From: Methylomonas methanica MC09
GTDB lineage: Bacteria; Pseudomonadota; Gammaproteobacteria; Methylococcales; Methylomonadaceae
NCBI RefSeq assembly: GCF_000214665.1
Contig: NC_015572.1
Span: 4,216,001 to 4,280,000 of the forward strand
Reading direction: 5' to 3'
Length of the DNA: 64,000 nt
A program made the translations under genes and the position numbers. Under the pieces are notes generated by a model. The model saw only the letters and a program-made list of their open reading frames with translations. It was not told the DNA's origin and ran no database searches. This document shows, in pieces, positions 24,190 through 32,901 of this stretch. How positions within the stretch are numbered: the first letter of the stretch is position 1; the number at the start of each line of letters is the position of its first letter.

Positions 24190-24558
24190 TTATTTGATCT
24201 CGGCGCTTGCGCCTGCGTCTTCAAGTTCTTTTTTGGCAGCTTCCGCTTCCGCTTTGCTTACGCCTTCTTTCAATGTAGTTGGTGCGCCTTCAACCGCGTC
24301 TTTAGCTTCTTTCAAGCCCAGACCGGTTAAGCCGCGAACTGCTTTAATAACCGCTACTTTATTTTCGCCGAAACCAGTCAGAATGACGTCGAATTCGGTT
24401 TGCTCTTCAACCGCAGCCGCAGCAGCAGGTGCTGCAACAGCAGCGGCGGCGGCAGCGGAAACGCCGAATTTTTCTTCCATCGCTGAAATCAGATCAACGA
24501 TTTCCATAACAGTCATGTTTGCAACTGCATCTAAGATGTCTTGTTGTGAAATTGCCAT
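24190..24558 (-). CDS. rplL: 50S ribosomal protein L7/L12
   Basis: Stalk protein recruiting translational GTPases, 122 residues. The N-terminal dimerisation helix region ([20 protein letters not shown]) is followed by an alanine-rich hinge ([17 protein letters not shown]). The C-terminal domain ends with [20 protein letters not shown]. The hinge is encoded by GCN repeats that look like a short low-complexity DNA repeat but are simply coding. Confidence 0.98.
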   Translation of the reverse strand: MAISQQDILDAVANMTVMEIVDLISAMEEKFGVSAAAAAAVAAPAAAAAVEEQTEFDVILTGFGENKVAVIKAVRGLTGLGLKEAKDAVEGAPTTLKEGVSKAEAEAAKKELEDAGASAEIK

Positions 24559-24605
24559 TGTGTATTCCTCTAAAATTTAATGCGTATTAACTAGTTGACG
24601 CGAAA

Positions 24606-25100
24606 CTATGCCGCTTCTTTCTCATCTCTAACTGCAGCCAAAGTGCGAGCCAGTTTTTCAACGGGTGCTTTCATGACCGACATCAGCATGCTGATACCTT
24701 GATCACGAGTCGGCAATTTCGCCAAGCGCTCAAGCTCTGAACCATCAAATGCCTGGCCACCAATTGCCACTACTTTTGCAATCAGATTTTTATGCGTTTT
24801 TGAAAATTCACTGACCAAGCGCGCGGCGCAACCAGGATCTTCCATTGAAAACGCAAGAATGAGAGGACCAACCAGTCCTTCCTGCATGCATTCGAACTCA
24901 GTTCCAACGACCGCACGTTTTGCCAGGGTGTTTTTAACCACTCGCAAATATACGCCCGTTTCTCTCGCGGTTTTCCGCAGCTCTGTAAGCTCGGTAACGG
25001 TTAAACCACGATATTCCGCAGCAATCGCGGAATGAGCTTTAGCGGCGAATTCAGCAACTTCCTCTACGACAACTTTTTTGCTATCTAAATTGAGTGCCAC
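24606..25100 (-). CDS. rplJ: 50S ribosomal protein L10
   Basis: Base of the L7/L12 stalk and translational autoregulator of rplJL, 164 residues. It begins with GTG (complement of 25098-25100), MALNLDSKKVVVEEVAEFA, six bases after a strong GGAGG ribosome binding site, so the GTG start is well supported. AEYRGLTVTELTELRKTARE and LRVVKNTLAKRA are diagnostic. A 175-base leader precedes it. Confidence 0.97.
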   Translation of the reverse strand: MALNLDSKKVVVEEVAEFAAKAHSAIAAEYRGLTVTELTELRKTARETGVYLRVVKNTLAKRAVVGTEFECMQEGLVGPLILAFSMEDPGCAARLVSEFSKTHKNLIAKVVAIGGQAFDGSELERLAKLPTRDQGISMLMSVMKAPVEKLARTLAAVRDEKEAA

Positions 25101-25275
25101 ATCTACCTCCGGTAGTTTCCCGAGATTAATCGGGATCTATGAAACGCATCTTACGATGCCCCTACGGATTCTTTCACCTGTTGGTTCCAGCTCCCGCCTG
25201 CGTAGGATAATTAAGCGTTAAGCACCTACGGTCTTTGACGGTTGCCGAAGTAACGGCAACCCAAAGTTTTTGTAT
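25101..25275 (-). promoter_or_regulatory. rplJ leader region (candidate L10-L12 autoregulatory RNA)
   Basis: The 175 bases between rplA and rplJ hold no gene. Reading the minus strand, a perfect 8-bp hairpin GGTTGCCG/CGGCAACC (complement of 25240-25261) comes first. It is followed by a structured purine-rich stretch with paired elements CCTACGCAGG and CATCGTAAGATG before the GGAGG of rplJ. Position and length fit the L10(L12)4-binding leader known upstream of rplJ. I infer that identity from location and structure and have not folded it. Confidence 0.55.
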
Positions 25276-25971
25276 TTAGATTTCGAGACTGGTTTGATCA
25301 ATCCACAGACCTGGACCCATGGTTGACGACAGCGAAATTTTTTTCAGGTAAACGCCCTTTGCCGCTGTTGGTTTAGCCTTTTTCAAATCGGCAATCAGGA
25401 ACTCCAGATTTTGCTTAATGGCATTTTCGTCAAACGACACCTTACCAATTGAGCAGTGAATAATGCCCGATTTATCAGTACGGTATCTAACCTGGCCTGA
25501 TTTGGCGTTTTTCACGGCAGTAGCCACGTCGGGGGTAACCGTACCTACTTTCGGATTGGGCATTAAGCCTCTTGGACCTAAAATTTGGCCCAACTGTCCG
25601 ACCACGCGCATGGCATCAGGCGAAGCGATTACCACATCAAAATTCATCTCACCGCGTTTGACTTGTTCCGCCAAATCATCCATGCCAACCACATCCGCAC
25701 CGGCTTCTTTGGCCGCATCCGCGTTTGGACCTTGTGTAAAAACAGCTACACGCACAGTTTTTCCTGTACCGTTAGGCAATACAGAAGCTCCACGTACGTT
25801 TTGATCGGATTTTCTGGGGTCAACACCTAAGTTAACACTCACGTCAAGTGATTCATCAAATTTGGTGTTGGCAAATTCTTTCAATAAGCCAATCGCTTCC
25901 GCAACCGAATATTGTTTACTTCCGGAAACTTTTGCCTTGATCGCTTTTGCTTTTTTGCTAATTTTTGCCAT
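25276..25971 (-). CDS. rplA: 50S ribosomal protein L1
   Basis: L1-stalk protein aiding E-site tRNA release, and in Escherichia coli the repressor of rplKA translation. It has 231 residues. Signatures are [58 protein letters not shown], and the C-terminal [20 protein letters not shown]. Its first base is the last base of the rplK stop codon, so the pair is coupled. Confidence 0.98.
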   Translation of the reverse strand: MAKISKKAKAIKAKVSGSKQYSVAEAIGLLKEFANTKFDESLDVSVNLGVDPRKSDQNVRGASVLPNGTGKTVRVAVFTQGPNADAAKEAGADVVGMDDLAEQVKRGEMNFDVVIASPDAMRVVGQLGQILGPRGLMPNPKVGTVTPDVATAVKNAKSGQVRYRTDKSGIIHCSIGKVSFDENAIKQNLEFLIADLKKAKPTAAKGVYLKKISLSSTMGPGLWIDQTSLEI

Positions 25972-26402
25972 TACACGCCCTCCACGTTCAAACCCATGCT
26001 GCGAGCGCTTCCCGCAATAATTCTAATCGCCGCATCCATATCGGCGGCATTCAAATCTTCCATTTTAGTTTTAGCAATTTCTTCCAATTGCGCGCGGGTG
26101 ACCGTGCCTACTTTATTTGAATTAGGTTTGCTGCTGCCACTTTTGATGCCGGCTGCTTTTTTCAGCAAGATCGACGCTGGCGGGGTTTTGGTAATAAACG
26201 TAAAACTTTTGTCACTGTAAACGGTAATAACGACAGGCAAAGGAAGACCTTTTTCCACTTCCTGTGTGCGCGCGTTAAACGCTTTACAGAATTCCATGAT
26301 ATTTACACCGCGCTGACCCAGAGCCGGGCCCACGGGCGGACTTGGATTTGCCTCACCTGCTTTTACCTGCAGCTTAATGTACGAATCGATTTTTTTTGCC
26401 AT
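25971..26402 (-). CDS. rplK: 50S ribosomal protein L11
   Basis: GTPase-associated-centre protein of 143 residues that binds 23S rRNA helices 43/44 and is needed for RelA activation. The proline-rich N-terminal domain ([20 protein letters not shown]) and the RNA-binding C-terminal domain ([16 protein letters not shown]) are clear. It starts about 40 bases after the nusG terminator, so an independent promoter is likely in or beyond nusG, though I did not find a convincing one. Confidence 0.98.
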   Translation of the reverse strand: MAKKIDSYIKLQVKAGEANPSPPVGPALGQRGVNIMEFCKAFNARTQEVEKGLPLPVVITVYSDKSFTFITKTPPASILLKKAAGIKSGSSKPNSNKVGTVTRAQLEEIAKTKMEDLNAADMDAAIRIIAGSARSMGLNVEGV

Positions 26403-26442
26403 TTTCTACTCCGACACGGGTACAAACGCTTTTAAGCTCCCC

Positions 26443-26481
26443 AACAAACAAAAATCCCTGCCACCCAAAATGACAGGGATT
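26443..26481 (-). terminator. Intrinsic terminator after nusG
   Basis: Minus-strand stem AATCCCTG / CAGGGATT (arms complement of 474-481 and 453-460 of this kilobase) followed by TTTTTGTTTG. It lies between nusG and rplK and separates the secE-nusG unit from the rplKAJL-rpoBC unit, probably incompletely. Confidence 0.85.
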
Positions 26482-26503
26482 CATAAATTAGATTTTTAAG
26501 ATG

Positions 26504-27037
26504 TTAAGCTTTTTCAACCTGCACAAATTCAAGCTCTACAGGCGTTGAACGGCCAAAGATCAAAACCGAAACTCTAAGACGGCTTTTCTCATAGTTAACT
26601 TCCTCAATACTGCCGTTGAAGTCTTTAAACGGTCCATCAATAATGCGCACGACTTCGCCGACCTCAAATAACACTTTAGGCCTAGGCTTATTAACACCCT
26701 CTTCCACTCTGTTCAGAATAGCCATAGCTTCCTTATCAGTAATTGGAGAAGGCTTATCCGAAGCGCCACCGATAAAACCAAGCACTCGCGGAACATTTCG
26801 AACCAAGTGCCATGTTTCGTCATTCAATTCCATTTGAACAAGCACATAACCAGGAAAAAACTTCCGTTCGCTTTTACGTTGTTGACCCATTTTCATTTCA
26901 ACAACTTCTTCGGTTGGCACTAAAATCTTGCCAAAATACTCTTCCAGGCCGTCGCGTTTAATCCGCTCTTCTATCGCTTGCTTGACTTTGTTTTCGTAAT
27001 TTGAATACGCGTGCACCACATACCAACGTAACGCCAT
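26504..27037 (-). CDS. nusG: Transcription termination/antitermination protein NusG
   Basis: RNA polymerase-associated factor linking transcription to ribosomes (via S10) and Rho, 177 residues. The NGN domain is [20 protein letters not shown] onward, with the conserved [20 protein letters not shown]. The C-terminal KOW domain holds [21 protein letters not shown] start it at the ATG complementary to 27035-27037, which overlaps the secE stop codon by one base (TAATG). Upstream in-frame codons belong to secE sequence. Confidence 0.98.
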   Translation of the reverse strand: MALRWYVVHAYSNYENKVKQAIEERIKRDGLEEYFGKILVPTEEVVEMKMGQQRKSERKFFPGYVLVQMELNDETWHLVRNVPRVLGFIGGASDKPSPITDKEAMAILNRVEEGVNKPRPKVLFEVGEVVRIIDGPFKDFNGSIEEVNYEKSRLRVSVLIFGRSTPVELEFVQVEKA

Positions 27038-27417
27038 TATTGTATCCCCTGACTCATCAGAAGCTGTATAGCCCAAAATAAAAACATGTCTAACAACCAG
27101 AGAATCAATCCCACAATGAATACCATTGCAAACACCAACAATGTTGTTCGCACAGTTTCATCGCGCGTTGGCCAAACGACTCGCCTTACTTCCAACTTTG
27201 CTTCGTGCATAAACTGCCAAACAGCCCTACCCTTCACAGTGGTAAAGCATATACCAACAGCCATCGACACAATCACTACCAAGCCTAATACCCGGTACAA
27301 CAACAACAAATCTGAAAAGTGGTAGAACGCAACTACACCTGCAACGATAAAAAGCGGGCATAAAACCAGTTTCACAATATCGGTTACGGGGGTAACCTGT
27401 TCTGCTTGTGCGTTCAT
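27037..27417 (-). CDS. secE: Protein translocase subunit SecE
   Basis: SecYEG clamp subunit, 126 residues, the long three-helix form found in gammaproteobacteria. Hydrophobic segments lie at about residues 16-36, 42-65 and 91-120, and the conserved cytoplasmic amphipathic stretch is [21 protein letters not shown] start at [11 protein letters not shown] (ATG complement of 27415-27417). An open frame extends further but its extra residues (GVRVPPGLP...) are translated tRNA-Trp, so that start is rejected. Confidence 0.96.
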   Translation of the reverse strand: MNAQAEQVTPVTDIVKLVLCPLFIVAGVVAFYHFSDLLLLYRVLGLVVIVSMAVGICFTTVKGRAVWQFMHEAKLEVRRVVWPTRDETVRTTLLVFAMVFIVGLILWLLDMFLFWAIQLLMSQGIQ

Positions 27418-27453
27418 TTTTCTACTTGGGAAATATTTGAATAATCTTCTGAA

Positions 27454-27529
27454 TGGCAGGCCAGGAGGGACTCGAACCCCCAACTTGCGGTTTTGGAGAC
27501 CGCTGCTCTACCAATTGAACTACTGACCT
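27454..27529 (-). tRNA. tRNA-Trp (CCA anticodon)
   Basis: 76-base cloverleaf with acceptor pairing AGGTCAG/CTGGCCT, D-loop GTTCAATTGGTAGAGC, anticodon stem-loop GCGGTCTCCAAAACCGC (anticodon CCA), T-arm GGGGTTCGAGTCCC-type, discriminator G and encoded CCA. It sits between tuf and secE, as in many gammaproteobacteria. Confidence 0.98.
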
Positions 27530-27562
27530 ATTCAGAAAAAACTACTAAAACGTTACTTTCTA

Positions 27563-28753
27563 TTACTCGATAATAGAAGCAACAACACCCGCACCAACGG
27601 TACGACCACCTTCACGGATAGCGAAACGCAAACCGTCTTCCATCGCGATAGGTGCAATTAGTTTTACGGTGACAGCGATGTTATCGCCCGGCATCACCAT
27701 TTCAACGCCTTCCGGCAGCTCAACCGCACCGGTTACGTCGGTGGTTCTGAAGTAGAACTGCGGACGGTAACCATTGAAGAATGGGGTATGACGACCACCT
27801 TCGTCTTTCGACAATACGTAAATTTCCGCCTTGAAGTGTGAGTGCGGCTTGATGCTGTTGACGTGCGCCAAAACTTGACCACGCTCTACGTCGTCACGTT
27901 TGGTACCCCGCAACAACACACCGACGTTATCACCGGCTTGACCTTGGTCCAGCAATTTGCGGAACATTTCAACGCCTGTGCAGGTGGTTTTGACGGTGTC
28001 TTTGATACCGACGATTTCAACCTCTTCACCGACTTTGATGATACCGCGTTCGACACGACCGGTTACTACGGTACCACGACCCGAGATCGAGAATACGTCT
28101 TCGATCGGCATCAGGAATTTTCCGTCAACGGCGCGCTCAGGCTCTGGGATGTAGCTATCCAGGGCTTCGACCAATTTAACAACGGATGGGACACCGATTT
28201 CACTCGTATCGCCTTCCAGCGCTTTCAGCGCAGAGCCTATGATAATTGGCGTATCGTCGCCTGGGAATTCGTATTGATTCAGTAACTCACGAATTTCCAT
28301 TTCGACCAGCTCGATCAGCTCGGCATCGTCGACCATGTCGGCTTTGTTTAGGAACACAACGATGTAAGGCACACCCACTTGGCGAGACAACAGGATATGT
28401 TCACGGGTTTGCGGCATAGGACCGTCGGCTGCGGAGCAGACCAGAATCGCGCCGTCCATTTGAGCCGCACCGGTAATCATGTTCTTAACATAGTCGGCGT
28501 GACCAGGGCAATCTACGTGCGCATAATGACGATTAGTCGATTCGTATTCTACGTGCGAGGTGGAAATCGTAATACCACGTGCGCGTTCTTCCGGGGCATT
28601 ATCAATTTGATCGAAAGCTTTTACCTCGCCGCCTTGCAGTTCAGCCATCACTTTTGTCAGGGCCGCTGTCAATGTAGTTTTACCATGGTCAACGTGACCA
28701 ATCGTGCCTACGTTTACGTGCGGTTTTTTTCTTTCAAATTTTTCTTTAGCCAT
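27563..28753 (-). CDS. tuf: Elongation factor Tu (copy 2, tRNA-tuf operon)
   Basis: Second EF-Tu gene, protein identical over all 396 residues to the copy at 11336-12526. It stands in the tRNA-Tyr/Gly/Thr-tuf-tRNA-Trp-secE-nusG order that corresponds to the tufB locus of enterobacteria. Comparing by eye at an offset of 16,227 bases, I see one silent difference near the 5' end (28625 C against 12398 T) and three in the last 13 coding bases. The flanking DNA diverges at once outside the gene. Transcription probably starts upstream of tRNA-Tyr. Confidence 0.99.
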   Translation of the reverse strand: MAKEKFERKKPHVNVGTIGHVDHGKTTLTAALTKVMAELQGGEVKAFDQIDNAPEERARGITISTSHVEYESTNRHYAHVDCPGHADYVKNMITGAAQMDGAILVCSAADGPMPQTREHILLSRQVGVPYIVVFLNKADMVDDAELIELVEMEIRELLNQYEFPGDDTPIIIGSALKALEGDTSEIGVPSVVKLVEALDSYIPEPERAVDGKFLMPIEDVFSISGRGTVVTGRVERGIIKVGEEVEIVGIKDTVKTTCTGVEMFRKLLDQGQAGDNVGVLLRGTKRDDVERGQVLAHVNSIKPHSHFKAEIYVLSKDEGGRHTPFFNGYRPQFYFRTTDVTGAVELPEGVEMVMPGDNIAVTVKLIAPIAMEDGLRFAIREGGRTVGAGVVASIIE

Positions 28754-28789
28754 TACGAAAATACCCTAGAAGAACAATTAATCAAAAAC

Positions 28790-28865
<76 letters not shown>

Positions 28866-28885
28866 GACATTACCATAGCCAAAAA

Positions 28886-28959
28886 TGGAGCGGGTGATGG
28901 GAATCGAACCCACGCAATCAGCTTGGAAGGCTGGAGTTCTACCATTGAACTACACCCGC
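28886..28959 (-). tRNA. tRNA-Gly (TCC anticodon)
   Basis: 74-base cloverleaf beginning GCGGGTGTAGTTCAATGG. Anticodon loop CTTCCAA (anticodon TCC), T-arm GTGGGTTCGATTCCCAT, encoded CCA. Middle tRNA of the three-tRNA run in front of tuf. Confidence 0.98.
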
Positions 28960-28978
28960 AGATCCAATTCAAATTTGA

Positions 28979-29063
28979 TGGTGGAGGGGGGAGGATTCGA
29001 ACCTCCGAAGGTAGAACCGGCAGATTTACAGTCTGATCCCTTTGGCCACTCGGGAACCCCTCC
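28979..29063 (-). tRNA. tRNA-Tyr (GTA anticodon)
   Basis: 85-base class II tRNA with long variable arm, starting GGAGGGGTTCCCGAGTGG. Anticodon loop CTGTAAA (anticodon GTA), T-arm GGAGGTTCGAATCCTCC, encoded CCA. First tRNA of the tRNA-tuf operon. Confidence 0.98.
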
Positions 29064-29079
29064 TTCATTTAATCCGGCT

Positions 29080-29108
29080 ATTATCCATAAACAAGCCAGA
29101 CAGGTCAA
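29080..29108 (-). promoter_or_regulatory. Sigma70-type promoter for tRNA-Tyr-Gly-Thr-tuf
   Basis: Minus strand TTGACC (complement of 29103-29108), 17-base spacer, then GATAAT (complement of 29080-29085), ending 17 bases before tRNA-Tyr. Spacing and proximity fit a strong stable-RNA promoter. No upstream A/T-rich UP element stronger than TTTAAAAAA was noted directly ahead of the -35. Confidence 0.8.
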
Positions 29109-29132
29109 CCTTTTTTAAATCATATTGCGCAA

Positions 29133-29711
29133 CTAACTCTTTCCATCAATTGTCAGCGCGTTAAACTCCGTCAAGTTCCCCGCCAAAACCAAGCCCAGCC
29201 GGGTTTCAACTTGAGCGAACGCCGCGCCGAATAGACTTAGCGCCGTCGAAGACGGCCTGGATAAAACGTAGTTCGCTATATTGGCACCAGGAGTTTCCGG
29301 CCGGCCAATACCCATCCTCAGCCGAAAAAAATCTCGCGAATCAATATGAGCAATAATATCTCGCAAACCATTATGCCCGGCATGACCACCATCGCGCTTC
29401 ATTCTAACCACCCCTTCAGGCAGCTCTAACTCGTCATGCACAACCAACAGCTCTTCCGGCTTCAGCTTGTGATAACGCAACATCTTGCCAACCGAGAGCC
29501 CACTTTTATTCATGAATGTCATCGGCTTGAGCAGCAGCAATTTTTCCGCGCCACTCGACAAACTCGCCACCTCGCCCTGAAACTGCCCGCTGACCGACCA
29601 GCCAAGACCATACGAGACCGCCAAGTGATCCAAAAAAAGAAACCCGGCGTTATGCCGGGTTTTCTCATATTGCGACCCGGGATTCCCGAGCCCCACTATT
29701 AATTTGATCAT
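29133..29711 (-). CDS. pth: Peptidyl-tRNA hydrolase
   Basis: Recycles peptidyl-tRNA released from stalled ribosomes. It has 192 residues. LIVGLGNPGSQYEKTRHNAG holds catalytic-site residues (the H of TRHNAG and the N of GLGNPG), and KPMTFMNKSGLSV and VHDELELPEGVVRMK are further signatures. Thirteen bases downstream of rplY in a conserved prs-rplY-pth order. Unusually, codons 17-27 form an intrinsic-terminator structure in the sense strand (see separate feature). Confidence 0.98.
   Translation of the reverse strand: MIKLIVGLGNPGSQYEKTRHNAGFLFLDHLAVSYGLGWSVSGQFQGEVASLSSGAEKLLLLKPMTFMNKSGLSVGKMLRYHKLKPEELLVVHDELELPEGVVRMKRDGGHAGHNGLRDIIAHIDSRDFFRLRMGIGRPETPGANIANYVLSRPSSTALSLFGAAFAQVETRLGLVLAGNLTEFNALTIDGKS
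29632..29661 (-). terminator. Intrinsic-terminator-like hairpin inside pth
   Basis: Within the 5' end of pth and co-directional with it, the sense strand reads AACCCGGC-ATAAC-GCCGGGTT (perfect 8-bp stem, five-base loop) immediately followed by TCTTTTTTTG. The stem is complement of 29641-29661 and the T-run complement of 29632-29638. The same bases encode the conserved TRHNAGFLFL segment, so protein constraint explains part of it but not the phenylalanine/leucine codon choice giving the T-run. Confidence 0.6.
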
Positions 29712-29723
29712 CGAACAATAAAA

Positions 29724-30338
29724 CTATTCCGCAGTTGGCTCTTCGACTGAAGCCTCTGCTGTTTTAGGCTTAACAATCTGCACAACAGGATGATCATGCT
29801 CAGCACCTTGCTGTAATTCTGGAATCTCAACACCAGCCGGCAGCACCAAATCCGAAAGATGCAAAGCAGAGCCGATCTCGACTGCCGCCATATTCACTTC
29901 GATATATTCCGGCAAATCCTTTGGCAAGCAGGCAATTTCGACGTCAGCCATGGTGTGATTAACAATACCGCCTTTTTTAACCCCAACAGACACGTCTTCG
30001 TTGATAAAATGCAAAGGCACATGCACTTTTAATTTATGATCTTTTTCAACACGCATGAAATCAACGTGCAAAATTTGCGGCTTGGCGGGATGACGTTGAA
30101 TATGCTTTAAAACCGCCTTCTCGGTTCTGCCGTCAACTTTAACATCAAGCACATGCGAATAAACAGCCTCATGAGCAAGGTGCTTCAGCAAGTCATTATG
30201 ATCCAAAATCAACATCTCCGGAGCATCACTACCACCGTAGATTACCGCCGGCACTTTACCTTTACGACGCACAACTTTTGCCGCACTACTACCAGTCTCA
30301 CTGCGAGCTTCCGCAATAAATTCAAACACGTTAGCCAT
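29724..30338 (-). CDS. rplY: 50S ribosomal protein L25/general stress protein Ctc
   Basis: 5S rRNA-binding protein of the long Ctc type, 204 residues: an N-terminal L25 domain (MANVFEFIAEARSETGSSAA, KVPAVIYGGSDAPEM, HPAKPQILHVDFMRV) followed by the C-terminal TL5 domain. I start at the ATG complementary to 30336-30338, which has GGAG eight bases upstream. The longer frame adds ten residues without a ribosome binding site. It lies between prs and pth. Confidence 0.96.
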   Translation of the reverse strand: MANVFEFIAEARSETGSSAAKVVRRKGKVPAVIYGGSDAPEMLILDHNDLLKHLAHEAVYSHVLDVKVDGRTEKAVLKHIQRHPAKPQILHVDFMRVEKDHKLKVHVPLHFINEDVSVGVKKGGIVNHTMADVEIACLPKDLPEYIEVNMAAVEIGSALHLSDLVLPAGVEIPELQQGAEHDHPVVQIVKPKTAEASVEEPTAE

Positions 30339-30386
30339 TATTTTCTCCAAAGCCTGCTCTATAAGCACTTCTTAATAGTTATTGAA

Positions 30387-31340
30387 CTAATCCACATAAA
30401 GCGAGCTAACAGACTCGCCCACAGCTATACGCCGAATAGTTTCAGCCAGCATCTCGGCAACGCTTAGCTGCCTGATTTTACCTATAGCCTTTAACTCATC
30501 AGTGAGGGGAATCGTATCGGTAACAACCAATTCATCCAAAACTGAATTTCTGACATTGTCCGCAGCCGCACCCGACAAAACCGGATGAGTGCAATAAGCA
30601 ACAACCTTAACAGCGCCATTTTTCTTTAGCGCCGACGCCGCATGACACAGAGTACCGGCGGTATCAACCAGATCATCCACCATTACGCAAGTTCTACCAT
30701 CCACATCACCAATAATGTGCATGATTTCCGACACATTGGCCCTTGGCCTGCGCTTATCGATAATTGCCAGATCAGCATCGCCCAACCTCTTCGCCAGAGC
30801 CCTAGCCCGGACAACCCCACCCACATCGGGAGAGACAACAATTAAATTCTCATATTCCTGCCGCCACACATCGCCCAACAAAATTGGAGACGCATAAACA
30901 TTATCCACCGGTATTCCAAAGAACCCTTGAATCTGATCAGCATGCAAATCTACGGTAAGCGCCCTGTCAGCACCCGCATGACCAATCATATCAGCGACCA
31001 ACCGAGCCGTAATCGGCACCCTGGCTGATCTAGACCGCCTATCCTGTCGAGCATACCCGTAATAAGGAATGACCGCCGTTATTCTTGCCGCCGACGCCCG
31101 CCTTAAGGCATCGATCATTACCAACAACTCCATGAGATTTTCATTTGTAGGAGAGCATGTGGGCTGAACCACGAATACATCGCGCCCCCGCACATTTTCC
31201 TCAATCTCTACAAATATCTCGCCATCACTGAAGCGATCAACCGACGCCATTCCCAGGCGCATGTTGAGCTTCCTCACAATACCCTCAGACAATGCCTTAT
31301 TGGCATTACCCGAAAATACCATTATTGAAGCGTCACGCAT
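30387..31340 (-). CDS. prs: Ribose-phosphate pyrophosphokinase
   Basis: Makes PRPP from ribose 5-phosphate and ATP for nucleotide, histidine, tryptophan and NAD synthesis. It has 317 residues. Visible motifs are [40 protein letters not shown], the metal-binding [13 protein letters not shown], and the PRPP loop [17 protein letters not shown]. The start has GGGAG upstream. An internal ATG six codons later is the only alternative. It directly follows tRNA-Gln. Confidence 0.98.
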   Translation of the reverse strand: MRDASIMVFSGNANKALSEGIVRKLNMRLGMASVDRFSDGEIFVEIEENVRGRDVFVVQPTCSPTNENLMELLVMIDALRRASAARITAVIPYYGYARQDRRSRSARVPITARLVADMIGHAGADRALTVDLHADQIQGFFGIPVDNVYASPILLGDVWRQEYENLIVVSPDVGGVVRARALAKRLGDADLAIIDKRRPRANVSEIMHIIGDVDGRTCVMVDDLVDTAGTLCHAASALKKNGAVKVVAYCTHPVLSGAAADNVRNSVLDELVVTDTIPLTDELKAIGKIRQLSVAEMLAETIRRIAVGESVSSLYVD

Positions 31341-31376
31341 TCAAGGACTCCCGAGGAATTGTTTTATATGGAGATA

Positions 31377-31451
31377 TGGCTGGGCTGCTAGGATTCGAAC
31401 CTAGGTATGCGGAGATCAAAACCCCGTGCCTTACCGCTTGGCGACAGCCCA
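31377..31451 (-). tRNA. tRNA-Gln (TTG anticodon)
   Basis: 75-base cloverleaf starting TGGGCTGTCGCCAAGCGG. Anticodon stem-loop CGGGGTTTTGATCTCCG (anticodon TTG), T-arm CCTAGGTTCGAATCCTAG, encoded CCA. Located between ispE and prs, a conserved gammaproteobacterial position. Confidence 0.97.
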
Positions 31452-31465
31452 ATAACTGATTTGAC

Positions 31466-32323
31466 TTATCCTTGTTCCAACTTCTTGTAGAGCGGCGATT
31501 TATTCAAGCCTTTTGCCAAAAACACCTGCCACTCACCTTTTAACGACTGAGCCACCGTCTCAGCATCTTCCTTGCTCGAAAATTGCGCAAACACACACGC
31601 CCCCGTACCCGTCAACCTCGCATCCGCGTACACAGACAAAGCAGCAATCGCATCTTTTACCGGCTGGTAAATCCTGCAAACCTCTTGGGTACAATCATTT
31701 CGATCTTCCCCTGCAAGAAAGTCGCTCATTTTGACGACTTTACTATCTCTTGTCAACCCTTCAGAACAAAAAATTTCTTTTGTATTCACGTGGCAATCCG
31801 GCTTGATGATAACCACCCATTGCTCCGGAGGCATTATCGGTTGTAATTTCTCACCGACACCTTCCCCCCACGCAGAATGCCCAAACACAAAGACCGGGAC
31901 ATCCGCCCCCAACTGCAGACCCAGCGCCATTAACGCCTGCTTGGGCAGATTTAACCCCCAGAGATGATTCAGCACCACCAACGTAGTAGCCGCATCCGAA
32001 CTGCCACCACCTAACCCCCCTCCCATGGGCAAATTCTTTTCAATCTCAATGCAAACCCCGGCATTACACCCCGTGTGCAACTTGAGTAAATTCGCCGCAC
32101 GCACAGTCAAATCATCTTGCTCCGGCACGCCTGGAATTGGATTCAGCAACGACACACTACCGTCAACCTTCGGATAGAACGTCAACCAATCACATAGATC
32201 AAGCATTTGAAATACAGTCTGCAGCAAATGATATCCATCCGCTCGTCGACCGGTAATTCTCAACATTAAATTCAATTTTGCCGGGGCTGGCCATTTCTCG
32301 CCCCACCCGGGGATGGATTCCAT
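31466..32323 (-). CDS. ispE: 4-diphosphocytidyl-2-C-methyl-D-erythritol kinase
   Basis: GHMP-family kinase of the MEP isoprenoid pathway, phosphorylating CDP-methylerythritol. WPAPAKLNLMLRITGRRADGYH at the N-terminus, the ATP-binding glycine loop LPMGGGLGGGSSDAATTLVV and the C-terminal LTGTGACVFA identify it. I use the ATG complementary to 32321-32323 (285 residues). GTG codons at 32335 and 32347, overlapping the end of lolB, are alternatives and would imply translational coupling. Followed by tRNA-Gln and prs, the conserved order. Confidence 0.95.
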   Translation of the reverse strand: MESIPGWGEKWPAPAKLNLMLRITGRRADGYHLLQTVFQMLDLCDWLTFYPKVDGSVSLLNPIPGVPEQDDLTVRAANLLKLHTGCNAGVCIEIEKNLPMGGGLGGGSSDAATTLVVLNHLWGLNLPKQALMALGLQLGADVPVFVFGHSAWGEGVGEKLQPIMPPEQWVVIIKPDCHVNTKEIFCSEGLTRDSKVVKMSDFLAGEDRNDCTQEVCRIYQPVKDAIAALSVYADARLTGTGACVFAQFSSKEDAETVAQSLKGEWQVFLAKGLNKSPLYKKLEQG

Positions 32324-32331
32324 ACCTTTTG

Positions 32332-32901
32332 TCACATTAAAACCCACTGATCCACAATTAATTTAATTCTTGTCTTGTCTTTTTCCGCCGTCATTTTTTT
32401 AGGCAGCGTATCGGCATTGACTGCCTGCATTTCACCATACCTGACCAGCCAACGCCCTTGATAAAACCCACCCGGTTGCTCAATATAAGTTTGCCTTGGA
32501 TCATTCACCCCCAACACCCAGAATCTAAGCGAATCGACAGGCAAATCCACACCTAATTGTTCAGCCAGAACCTCATCAACCGGCCCGTAAAAAACCTGAG
32601 GATTATCACCGTCATCCACTGCCACCCGATCAGGCGTAACTGAAATTTTTACTCTGCCCTGAGCCAACGGACCCGCCAGCTCGATATCGTCCCGCAGCTC
32701 GTTATGCCGCCAGTTAATGGAGACCGACACGGAATCTTTTTCATTAACCAACGCCAGCCTACCTTCCAGCACCCATTTTTTTTGCTGCTGCAAGTACTGC
32801 ATGTTTGTTAATTGATATTCTTCAGCCGGCTTTTCAGGCGCAACCGCACAGCCGCTAAGCCACGCGATCAGCGCAATATAAGCGAAGAAACGCCTATTCA
32901 T
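32332..32901 (-). CDS. lolB: Outer-membrane lipoprotein localisation protein LolB
   Basis: Lipoprotein that accepts lipoproteins from LolA and inserts them in the outer membrane. It has 189 residues with a signal peptide and lipobox AWLSGCAVAPE (lipidated Cys19). Body features such as WVLEGRLALVNEKDSVSVSI and LPVDSLRFWVLGV agree with the family. Its ATG overlaps the stop codon of the upstream TPR gene by four bases. It overlaps the alternative starts of ispE downstream. Confidence 0.94.
   Translation of the reverse strand: MNRRFFAYIALIAWLSGCAVAPEKPAEEYQLTNMQYLQQQKKWVLEGRLALVNEKDSVSVSINWRHNELRDDIELAGPLAQGRVKISVTPDRVAVDDGDNPQVFYGPVDEVLAEQLGVDLPVDSLRFWVLGVNDPRQTYIEQPGGFYQGRWLVRYGEMQAVNADTLPKKMTAEKDKTRIKLIVDQWVLM

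Noticed and set aside
24418..24450. GCN-rich repeat resembling a microsatellite in rplL
   Set aside because: It encodes the normal alanine-rich hinge of L7/L12.
27418..27483. N-terminal extension of secE (GVRVPPGLP...)
   Set aside because: These codons read the 3' half of tRNA-Trp. SecE length and the ATG at 27417 argue for the shorter protein.
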